Part shown: positions 55,322 through 64,000 of the stretch, in pieces
Position numbering within the stretch: the first letter of the stretch is position 1
Layout: the number at the start of each line of letters is the position of its first letter
DNA from: Bos javanicus
Taxonomy: Eukaryota > Chordata > Mammalia > Artiodactyla > Bovidae
Assembly: GCF_032452875.1 (NCBI RefSeq)
Contig: NC_083881.1
Location: forward strand, 59,527,689-59,591,688
Length of the DNA: 64,000 bases
Direction: 5' to 3'
Translations under genes and position numbers: made by a program
The notes under the pieces: generated by a model
Database searches by the model: none
Told to the model about the DNA's origin: nothing
What the model saw: only the letters and a program-made list of their open reading frames with translations

Positions 55322-55438
55322 TGCTGCTGCTGCTAAGTCTCTTCAGTCGTGTCCAGCTCTGCTTGACCCCATAGAGGGCAGCCCACCAGGCTCCCCTGTC
55401 CCTGGAATTCTCCAGGCAAGAACACTGGAGTGGACTGC
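55322..55438 (-). mobile_element. BOV-A2 SINE, right monomer only
   Basis: Tail (gctgctgctgctaagtc) and right monomer to aacactggagtggactgca; 5'-truncated at the monomer boundary region. Confidence 0.92.
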
Positions 55439-56357
55439 ATAGGAAATGAATATAATGAAAAAGACAAAAAATTGATATTAATCATCAATGTTCTTAAAGA
55501 TGAAAATAGCAATGAAAAGCAATATTTAACTAATTCATGCCTCACATTTTTAGTCTTACTTCCATGAAGCAAAATCTAAATACAGTATTACATTTAAAAA
55601 ATCTTCTACCTCCTTAACTTTAAATATTAATAATCGATTAATAATTTAATATATTAACAACTGATGACTAAACATTAGAGAGAGGATTTATTTACAAAGC
55701 TTACCCCCTTTCTACTTTTATCTCATTTTTTTGATTTTCACTATTATTGTTTATCTTTAATAAATTTAGTAGTATAACATTTATAAATATTATCCATTGT
55801 GCTTTCATCCCAAATACTTTAATTCCCTGCCCCACCCCCCAATTCTCTCTTTGACTCAGTGATATTCATTGCTTTGGGGATATTCATTTCATAAGGAAAA
55901 GTACAAAAGAACATGATGTTTCAACAATTTTATACAGTTTTTCTTCATTATACACCATATTAGAGATACTGAGCTCTTATAATTCTCTCTACCTCATCTT
56001 TCCCATTCAACACCCAACATGTTGTCAACTGAAAATGTTACACTGTCAGGTTGAAAATTTTACATTCTGCTCCTTGACAGCATCGTCTATGTTAAGTTCA
56101 TAAGTTAAGTCTATAAGTTGAAAATCAATAAATAATTATATCATTGAATATAGATAGATTTTACTTTGATTTGCTTAAGATTTGAACCATCAATTTGCTA
56201 TGCATTTTTATTGTTTGCCCCAGCATGTCTGATTTCGTGTTATTATTTCCATGGTTTTTGTTGTTTGGGAAATAATTTATCTTAGTCACCATGTCAGTCA
56301 AATCAAGCAGCTCTTTTATCAATTTATAAGTTGCTTTGAATCCACTTTATTCTTACT
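55439..56357. other. Unassigned AT-rich DNA
   Basis: No repeat or gene recognised. A local near-repeat of taagttcataagttaagtc lies at 56092-56121. Confidence 0.5.
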
Positions 56358-56574
56358 TTTTTCTATTGTGGTAAAGAATGCATAACACAAAATCTATCCT
56401 CTTAAAAAATTTTAAGCGTATTGTACAGTATTGGTAAATACATACATTGTTGAACAGCAGATCTATAGAACTTTTTCATCTTGCATGACAAACGTCATAT
56501 CCAGTGAACAGTTTCTCATTCACCCCTCTCTCTAGTCCCTGACGACCACCATTCTACTTTCAGCTTCAGTGAGC
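56358..56574 (-). mobile_element. L1M LINE, antisense, segment 1 (3' end)
   Basis: gtggtaaagaatgcataaca, gaactttttcatcttgcatg, cgaccaccattctactttc: L1 3' region reversed, interrupted by BOV-A2. Confidence 0.85.
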
Positions 56575-56581
56575 TGACTAT

Positions 56582-56853
56582 GTTGCTGCTACTGCTAAGT
56601 CGCTTCAGTCGTGTCTGACTCTGTGCTATCCCAGAGACGGCAGCCCACCAAGCTCCCCCGTCCCTGGGATTCTCCAGGCAAGAACACTGGAGTGGGTTGC
56701 CATTTCCTTCTCCAGTGCATGAAAGTAAAAAGTGAAAGTGAAGTCGTTCAGTCGTGAACTCTAGCGACCCCATGGACTGCAGCCTACCAGGCTCCTCCGT
56801 CCATGGAATTTTCCAGGCAAAAATACTAGAGTGGGGTGCCATTGCCTTCTCCG
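56582..56853 (-). mobile_element. BOV-A2 SINE, full-length
   Basis: Both monomers with linker at 56722-56745. Short tgacta repeats flank it (56575-56580 and 56854-56859). A small deletion occurs at gtcgtgaactctagcg (56751). Confidence 0.95.
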
Positions 56854-56859
56854 TGACTA

Positions 56860-58523
56860 CCTTAAATACCCTATCTAAGTGGATTTATGCAGCCCTTTTC
56901 CTTCAGTGACTGGCTCATTTCATTTACAATTTTCTCAAGATTCGTTCTTGTTGTTGCATATGACAGAATTTCCTTCTTTCTGAGGCTGAAGAGTATTCTA
57001 CTGTGTGTGCAGAGCGAATTTTCTTTATCTAGTCATCCACTAGTGGACATTAGGGCTGTTTCCATATCTGAGTTATTATAAATAAGGCTGCAATGAACGT
57101 GGAAGTGCAAATATCAATACACGCCTCTTTGAGAGCTTATTTTCAGTTCTTTGGATAAACACACAGAAGTGGGATTTTGGATCATATATTTGTTCTATTT
57201 TTAATATTTTGAAGAACCTTCATTTTATTTTGTGTGGTGGATGCACCATTTTACATTGCTACCAACCGTGCATAGAGATCCAGTTTTACCAGATCCTTAT
57301 CAAAACTTGTTTTCTATTTTGTGGTACTAATCATCCTAATAGGTGTGAAATGATATCTCATTGTGGTTTTGATTTGCACTTCCCTGAATACTAGTGATAA
57401 CTGAGCACCTTTTCATGTACCTATTGACCATTTGTATGTCTTCTTTAGATAATAAATCTATTCAAGACTTTTGCCTATTTTAAAAAATCAGGTTAGTTGC
57501 TTGTTTTGCTGCTGAGTTGGAGAAATTCATTATATATTTTGGGTATTAAATCGTTATGACATGTATGGTTTGCACACATTTTCTCCCATACTCTAAGTTG
57601 CCTTTTTATCCTGTTGATTATTTCCTTTCCTGCACAGACATTTTTTAAGTTTGATGTAGCCCCGCTTGCCTATTTCTGCTTTTGTTGCCTGTGCTTTCGG
57701 TGGTATTTTCAAGACGTCAGCACTGAGATCAATGTTATGAAAAATTTTCCCTTGCTTTCTTTTAGGAATTTTATAGCTTTAAATTTTATGTTTAATCCAT
57801 TTTTAGCTTACTTTTGTGTATGGTATGAGATAAGGGTCCAGTTTCATTCTTTTGTAGTTTCCCCAACACCATTTGTGGAAGAGACTATCTTTTCCTTCAC
57901 ACCTTTGTTGAAGATCATTTGACCATACGTGTGTGGATTTATTGTTGACTTCTTTATTCTATTCCACTGGTCTATATGTCTATCTTTACACCAATGCCAT
58001 ACTCTTTTGATTACTGAAGGTTTGTAGTGTATTTTGAAGTTAGGAAATATGTGGCTTCTGGCTTTGTTCTGTCCCATGATTGTTTTGGCTATTCAAAATC
58101 CTTGGTCCCATATGAATTTTAGGATTTCTTTTCTATGTATGAAAGAAAATGTCATTGGGGCTTTGAGAGAGATTGTATTAAATCAGTGGATTGCTTTGGG
58201 AAAGTTGGACATTTTTAGCAGTATTGTCTACCAATACATGAACAAAGATGTCTAGTTGTGACTTCTTTAATTTTAGCAACATTTTGTAGTTTTCAATGTA
58301 TAAATATTTCACCACATTGGTTAAGTTTATTCATAAGTATTTTATTCTTTTTGATGAAATTGTAAATGGGATTTTTTCTGAATTTCATTTTCAGATTGTT
58401 TGTTGTTAGTGAATAGAAACACAACTAATTTTTTGTTTTAATTAGTATTCTGAAAATTTGTGAAATTTGTTTTCTTAATTCTATCATTTTGTGTGTGTGT
58501 AGACTCTAGTTCATGAACAAAGG
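56860..58523 (-). mobile_element. L1M LINE, antisense, segment 2 (ORF2)
   Basis: ttatgcagcccttttcc, tctcattgtggttttgattt, tgcctgtgctttcggtgg, ccaacaccatttgtggaaga, cctttttatcctgttgatt are in L1 antisense order. Short frames on either strand here are L1-derived noise. Confidence 0.92.
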
Positions 58524-58536
58524 TGATTTTACATCT

Positions 58537-58735
58537 TTTTTTTTTTTTCTAATTTTATTTTATTTTTAAACTTTACATGATTGTATTAGTTTTGCCAAAT
58601 ATCAAAATGAATCCGCCACAGGTATACATGTGTTCCCCATCCCGAACCCTCCTCCCACCTCCCTCCCCATACCATCCCTCTGGGCCGTCCCAGTGCACCA
58701 GCCCCAAGCATCCAGCATCGTGCATCGAACCTGGA
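58537..58735 (-). mobile_element. L1-BT LINE 3' end of a 5'-inverted copy
   Basis: Poly(T) (58536-58549), tagttttgccaaatatcaaa, ccatcccgaaccctcctcc, catcgaacctggact. The insertion lies on the minus strand within the L1M; TSD tgattttacatct (58524-58536) and tgattttacttct (59068-59080). Confidence 0.92.
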
Positions 58736-59067
58736 CTGGCAGCAGATGAATGGATAAGAAAGCTGTGGTACATATACACAATGGAGTATTACTCAGCCAT
58801 TAAAAAGAATACATTTGAATCAGTTCTAATGAGGTGGATGAAACTGGAGCCTATTATACAGAGTGAAGTAAGCCAGAAGGAAAAACATAAATACAGTATA
58901 CTAATGCATATATATGGAATTTAGAAAGATGGTAACAATAACCCGGTGTACGAGACAGCAAAAGAGACACTGATGTATAGAACAGTCTTATGGACTCTGT
59001 GGGAGAGGGAGAGGGTGGGAAGATTTGGGAGAATGGCATTGAAACATGTAAAATATCATGTAGGAAA
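58736..59067 (+). mobile_element. L1-BT LINE, inverted 5' piece
   Basis: Sense ORF2 end and start of 3'UTR: gatgaatggataagaaagct, ggagtattactcagccatta, gtgaagtaagccagaagg, gaatggcattgaaacatg. Head-to-head with the 3' piece at 58735; in RNA order it lies just upstream of that piece. Confidence 0.92.
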
Positions 59068-59080
59068 TGATTTTACTTCT

Positions 59081-59615
59081 TTTTATGATTTGAAATGACT
59101 TCCATTTCTTTTACTTTCCTAATTTCTCTACCTAAGACTTCTAGTGGTATATTGAATAGAAGCGCAAGAGTGGGCATCCTTGCCTTGTTCTTGCTGTTAG
59201 GGAAAACATTTCCATTTTTCCACCATTGAGTATAGTTTTAACCTGTTTTTCATATATGGCCTTGATTATGTTGAGATAATTTTCTTCTTTGGACTTTTTA
59301 TTTTTTAGTGTTCTTATCATGAAAGGATGTTGAATTTTATTAAATCTTTGAATATGTTGAGATGATCATATAATTTCTAGTCTTTTATTCTGTTAATGTA
59401 GTGTATCACATTGGATTGTTGGACCGTCCTTGCATCCCAGAAATAAATCCTACTTAATCATGTTGTATGATCCTTTTAATGTGTTGTTGCATTCTGTTTG
59501 CTAGTATTTTGATGAGGATTTTTGTACCTACATTCATCAGAAATACTGGCTCATATTTTTTCATTTCTTGGTGTGTTTTTCCTGGCTTGAGTATCAGAAG
59601 TAATGCTCTCACCAT
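59081..59615 (-). mobile_element. L1M LINE, antisense, segment 3
   Basis: Resumes ORF2 after the TSD: gagtgggcatccttgccttg, ccaccattgagtatagtttt, gtgtatcacattggattgt. Fades near 59615. Confidence 0.88.
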
Positions 59616-59902
59616 TTCATTTGGAGATTGTCTTTGGGATTCCCTCTACCCCACACTATTTAGCTCATGGCTATTCCACATCATTCCTACACTCAGCTGT
59701 GTTTCTTAGTATACCTCCTGAGGCCTTATTTTGGTTCCGGGAAGATTTAAAGCACAGATCACCTAAAGGTCATAGGTAATAAACCTATCAGAACCATGGG
59801 CTTCTAACTTTCACAGAAAAGCTGTCCTACTTCAGGTAGGTTGTTAATCATGTATGATTCAATTGAAGCTCCTACAGAACTTTAAAAATTTTATCTAAGT
59901 GT
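59616..59902. other. Unassigned DNA
   Basis: No repeat or gene recognised. Confidence 0.5.
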
Positions 59903-59933
59903 AGCCATTTTCCTGTTGTTGATGTGGCAAGCA

Positions 59934-60201
59934 GGAGAAGGCAATGGCACCCCACTCCAGTACTTTTGCGTAGAAAATTCCATGGACAGAGGAGCCTGGT
60001 AGGCTGCAGTCCATGGGATCGTGAAGAGTCGGACACGACTGACTCCACTTTCACTTTTCACTTTCATGCATTGGAGAAGGAAATGGCAACCCACTCCAGT
60101 GTTCTTGCCTGGAGAATCCCAGGGACGGGGGAGCCTGGTGGGCTGCCGTCTCTGGGGTCGCACAGAGTCGGACACGACTGAAGAAACTTAGCAGCAGCAG
60201 C
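59934..60201 (+). mobile_element. BOV-A2 SINE with 31-base TSD
   Basis: Sense dimer from ggagaaggcaatggcacccc to the (GCA)n tail (60190-60201). The flanks 59903-59933 and 60202-60232 are identical over 31 bases except one G/A difference, far longer than the 9-13 bases seen for other copies here. Confidence 0.97.
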
Positions 60202-60284
60202 AGCCATTTTCCTGTTGTTGATATGGCAAGCAACCCTTAAAATAGATCCACATGGTCCTTGCTTCCTATTACTCATGTTCTTCT

Positions 60285-60820
60285 GTACTCCCTCTGAGTG
60301 TGGGCTGGATATAGTTAATTATTCCTATTGAATATAATATGGAAAAAGTAATGATATGTTAATATTGATATTAGGTTACAAAACCCCCCTCTGGCTTCTG
60401 TCTTCTCTCTCTCTTTCTTCTCTTTTTCTGATATAAGCTAGTTGCTATGTTGTGAACTTTCCTATGGAGAGGCCCATATGGCAAAGAATTAAGAAAGGCC
60501 TCTGGCCAACAGCCAATGAGGAATTGAAATCCTCAGTCCAACAGCCTAAGACAGACTAAATCTAGGGCTGCTGGCACTCAAATTGTATGACTGAGTTGGA
60601 AGCAGGTCCTCAGCCAGTTAAGCCTTGAGCTGAGACTGCAGACCCAGCTGACACCTTGATACAGCCTGTGAGAGACCCTGAGTCAGGGGCAACTAGTTAA
60701 GCTGCACCAGAATTCCTGACCCAAAGAAAACTATAAGAAAATAGACATCATTATTGATATTTTATGCATCCTAGCTTTGGTCCAATTTGTCTTACAGCTA
60801 TATATAGCTAATATAATTAG
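60285..60820 (+). mobile_element. MLT1-like MaLR LTR (ERVL-MaLR)
   Basis: ctatggagaggcccatatgg, ggcctctggccaacagcca, cagtcaagcc-like 60625, gagagaccctgagtcagg, gaattcctgacccaaagaa, end ...tagctaatataa follow an old MaLR-type LTR consensus. Solitary; no internal region seen. Family recalled, subfamily uncertain. Confidence 0.6.
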
Positions 60821-61186
60821 TAAGAACATAATTGTGAGGAGATTTTTAAAGTGTAATCTTTTGAAACGAAGTACAGCATAGATAAATGATCTTTAAGAGC
60901 TTCTCCCTTTTTCTCTAAAATGAATCCCCAAATGATTATTTATAGATTTGAAATATAAAGCTTATTATTAAAATTTTAAACAGGATGTGGATTCTAAGTT
61001 TCTGTTTACTAATTAGCCAGGTTTCTCACTTTGCTTTCCTCCATTGTAATACAGTAAGTATGGTTTTTTTGTATGTTCTAGTGAGTATAAATAAGCACTA
61101 ACAAAATGTAGGAAATACTCTTGGAAATAAAGTAACCTAAGTATCCCTGATATAATTCAAGATTAAATCATGGTAGCCTATAATTT

Positions 61187-61461
61187 CAGAGAAGGCAATG
61201 GCACCCACTCCAGTACTTTTGCCTAGAAAATCCCATGGACGGAGGAGCCTGGTGGGCTGCAGTCCATGGGGTCGTGAAGAGTCGGACACGACTGAGTGAC
61301 TCCACTTTCACTTTTCACTTTCATGCATTGGAGAAGGAAATGGCAACCCACTCCAATATTCTTGCCTGGAGAATCCCAGGGATGGGGAAGCCTGGTGGGC
61401 TGCCATCTATGGGGTCGCACAGAGTCGGACACGACTGAAGAGACTTAGCAGCAGCAGCAGC
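61187..61461 (+). mobile_element. BOV-A2 SINE with perfect 12-base TSD
   Basis: TSD agcctataattt at 61175-61186 and 61462-61473. Full dimer, linker at 61305-61325, (GCA)n tail. Confidence 0.97.
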
Positions 61462-61735
61462 AGCCTATAATTTAAGAATATTAAATTTAATACTCATAAA
61501 AAAGGATAGAAATTGTTCAGAAAGAAATTGAGCTATTTGTCATTCTTCAAGAGAATTATACACAGTGCTCATGAGAAATGTTTGAGATAAGTACTTAAGC
61601 TTCTATTCAGAAGTCATTTGACAATCTATTTTTAGTTTATACTAAGAAAACATTAAATAAATTATCTTATGTAACAGTATTAAAATGTAACCTGATTTTA
61701 TCTCTTATAGGATTTAGTAAATAAACCATCAAGTT

Positions 61736-62303
61736 CCGTTCAGTTCAGTTGCTCAGTCGTGTCCAACTCTGTGTGACCCCATGGACTGCAGCACACCAGG
61801 CCTCCCTGTCCATCACCAACTCCCGGAGTCTACTCAAACTCATGTCCATCATGTTGGTGATGCCATCCAACCTTCTCATCCTCTGTCATCCCCTTCTCCT
61901 CCTGCCTTCAATCTTTCCCCGTATCAGGGTCTTTTCAAATGAGTCAGCTCTCCACATCAGGTGGCCAAAGTATTGGAGTTTCAGTTTCATCATCAGTCCT
62001 TCCAGTGAATATTCGGGATTGATTTCCTTCAGGATGGACTGGTTGGATCTCCTTGCAGTCCAAGGGACTCTCAAGAGTCTTCTCCAACACCACAGTTCAA
62101 AAGCATCAATTCTTCGCCATTCAGCTTTCTTTATAATTCAACTTTGACATGACTACTGGAAAAACCATAGCCTTGACTAGACAGACCTTTGTTGGCAAAG
62201 TAATGTCTCTGCTTTTTAATATGCTGTCTAGGTTAGTCATAACTTTTCTTCTAAGAGGTAAGCATCTTTTAATTTCATGGCTGCAGTCACCATCTGCAGT
62301 GAA
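61736..62303 (-). mobile_element. BovB LINE 3' end, antisense
   Basis: gttcagttcagttgctcag tail, older-type end (ccagtgaatattcggg), ending at ccatctgcagtg. Convergent neighbour of the next BovB. Confidence 0.95.
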
Positions 62304-62585
62304 AACAATCAAACCCAACAACTTAAAAGTTTGGTCTCCAGCAAAAAATATCTATATAATTACACTATAACATGATGTCTTTAACTTATCAAGTTTTTCT
62401 TCTAAGTTTTTATGATTGAAGAAAATAATAATTGCTCATGTTACTGAATGTGATATCCAAGCAGATGATTTGATTTATAAATGGTGTTTAATCCAAGGTC
62501 AAAATAGAGGGATAGGGTGAGTTCATCTTTATCACAAATCTGTAGAACAAAAGTACTCTGCCCACATACATAATTCTAGCCTGCA

Positions 62586-63653
62586 TAGCCTTTGACTGTG
62601 TGGATCACAATAAACTGTGGAAAATTCTTCAAGAGATGGGAATACCAGACCACCTGACCTGCCTCTTGAGAAATCTGTATGCAGGTTAGGAAGCAATAGT
62701 TAGAACTGGACATGGAACAACAGACTGCTTCCAAATAGGAAAAGGAGTACGTCAAGGCTGTATATTGTCACCCTGCTTATTTAACTTCTATGCAGAGTAC
62801 ATTATGAGAAACGCTGGACTGGAAGAAGCACAAGCTGGAATCAAGATTGCCAGGAGAAATATCAATCACCTCAGATAGGCAGATGACACCACCCTTATGG
62901 CAGAAAGTGAAGAGGAACTAAAAAGCCTCTTGATGAAAGTGAAAGTGGAGAGTGAAAAAGTTGGCTTAAAGCTCAACATTCAGAAAACAAAGATCATGGC
63001 ATCTGGTCCCATCACTTCATGGGAAATAGATGGGGAAACAGTGGAAACAGTGTCAGACTTTATTTTGGGGGGCTCCAAAATCACTGCAGATGGTGACTGC
63101 AGCCATGAAATTAAAAGATGCTTACTCCTTGGAAGGAAAGTTATGACCAACCTAGATAGCATATAAAAAAGCAGAAACATGACTTTGCCAACAAAGGTCC
63201 ATCTAGTCAAGGCTATGGTTTTTCCTGTGGTCATGTATGGATGTGAGAGTTGGACTGTGAAGAAGGCTGAGCGCTGAAGAATTGATGCTTTTGAACTGTG
63301 GTGTTGGAGAAGACTCTTGAGAGTCCCTTGGACTGCAAGGAGATCCAACCAGTCCATTCTGAAGGAGATCAGCCCTGGGATTTCTTTGGAAGGAATGATG
63401 CTAAAGCTGAAACTCCAGTACTTTGGCCACCTCATGTGAAGAGTTGACTCACTGGAAAAGATTCTGATGCTGGGAGGGATTGGGGGCAGGAGGAGAAGGG
63501 GACGACAGAGAATGAGATGGCTGGATGGCATCACTGACTCGATGGACATGAGTCTGAGTGAACTCCAGGAGTTGGTGATGGACAGGGAGGCCTGGTGTGC
63601 TGCGATTCATGGGGTCTCAAAGAGTTGGACACGACTGAGCGACTGAACTGGAC
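62586..63653 (+). mobile_element. BovB LINE, young type, 1.1 kb
   Basis: From the RT fingers/palm (cctttgactgtgtggatcac) to the terminus. Younger 3' block (gggatttctttggaagg). The YADD tyrosine codon is TAG (62876-62878), and TGA stands at the CpG-prone codon (gagcgctgaagaattg). Confidence 0.95.
62897..63166 (+). pseudogene. BovB reverse transcriptase post-palm fragment
   Basis: A 90-codon open stretch just after the destroyed YADD box (AESEEELKSLLMKVK, ITSWEIDGETVETVSDF), closed by a TAA at 63165. Non-functional. Confidence 0.75.
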
Positions 63654-64000
63654 TGATAGACATCAAAATTATGGAATAGTTTCTAAAATCTCTTATAGTA
63701 TACTTTATATAATATAAAGCATAAAATGATAAGACAGTAAACTAGAGAACCTCAGCATTTCTGTCAGGTATAACCCTTTTCTCAAGTAAAACAGTTCACC
63801 CACTCTTCTCAGAAGACTATGCTAACCTTGATCCTAATGACCAACACTTCTTGAACCAGAATTGAATATTTGACCCAAATAAGGCAAATCAAATTTTCTC
63901 TATGAAGGATTTTTAAATGTGGTATTGTACATGTAATCTTCAAATAGTGCTGGGCATTGGGACTTGATGAAATATAGATAATGGGCCTAGGTCAGCATAT
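63654..64000. other. Unassigned DNA to window end
   Basis: No repeat or gene recognised. Confidence 0.5.

Noticed and set aside
1..64000. A novel multi-gene biological system
   Set aside because: All long coherent coding similarity traces to BovB, L1 or L2; the rest is unassigned, non-coding-looking DNA, so no system is claimed.

Overview
The window is nuclear DNA of a ruminant, almost certainly a bovid (cattle, sheep, goat or buffalo type). The evidence is the repeat content: BovB (RTE-class) LINEs, BOV-A2 dimeric SINEs, tRNA-headed Bov-tA SINEs, a bovine-type L1 3' end (L1-BT-like), one CHR-type cetartiodactyl SINE, and older mammal-wide L1M, L2, MIR, MER5A and MLT1-like copies. I see no convincing protein-coding gene, no rRNA, no functional tRNA, no CRISPR array and nothing prokaryotic. 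The sequence fits intergenic or deep intronic DNA, AT-rich, with roughly half assignable to transposons by eye.

Layout. 0-10 kb: an antisense L2 split by an L1-BT end, a 1.4-kb 5'-truncated BovB with target-site duplication (TSD), more BovB 3' ends and SINEs. 10.2-15.5 kb: one antisense L1M broken by a Bov-tA, a BovB whose 5' part is inverted, and a sense L1 3' end. 16-23 kb: mostly unassigned DNA with scattered SINEs, MER5A and MIR. 23.2-30.3 kb: one old sense L1M running from ORF1 through reverse transcriptase to the ORF2 end, carrying at least seven later insertions. 30.5-33.5 kb: L2 reverse-transcriptase region plus nested L2/MIR scraps. 33.5-38.1 kb: the least repeat-dense part, with an exon-like 69-base segment (37057-37125) and a GC-richer, possibly LTR-derived block with YY1-like motifs. 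40.7-41.0 kb: an inverted duplication of L1-like DNA. 43-50 kb: several BovB copies, including one with a 317-codon open frame. 49-52.5 kb: further old L1M. 56.3-59.6 kb: antisense L1M hosting a 5'-inverted L1-BT. 59.9-63.7 kb: BOV-A2 with a 31-base TSD, an MLT1-like LTR, and two opposed BovB copies.

How the parts relate: BovB is an autonomous LINE, and BOV-A2 and Bov-tA carry BovB-type tails, which fits published models in which BovB proteins mobilise them. The window is therefore a record of one LINE and its dependent SINEs landing on older L1/L2 remnants. The order of events can be read from who interrupts whom. No coherent new biological system was found. The items most worth checking are the inverted-5' BovB, the 40.8-kb inverted duplication, the exon-like island at 37.0 kb, and the long or very short TSD-flanked insertions. 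All family names come from recalled consensus patterns, not a database search, and element edges are good to about 5-30 bases unless a TSD is given.
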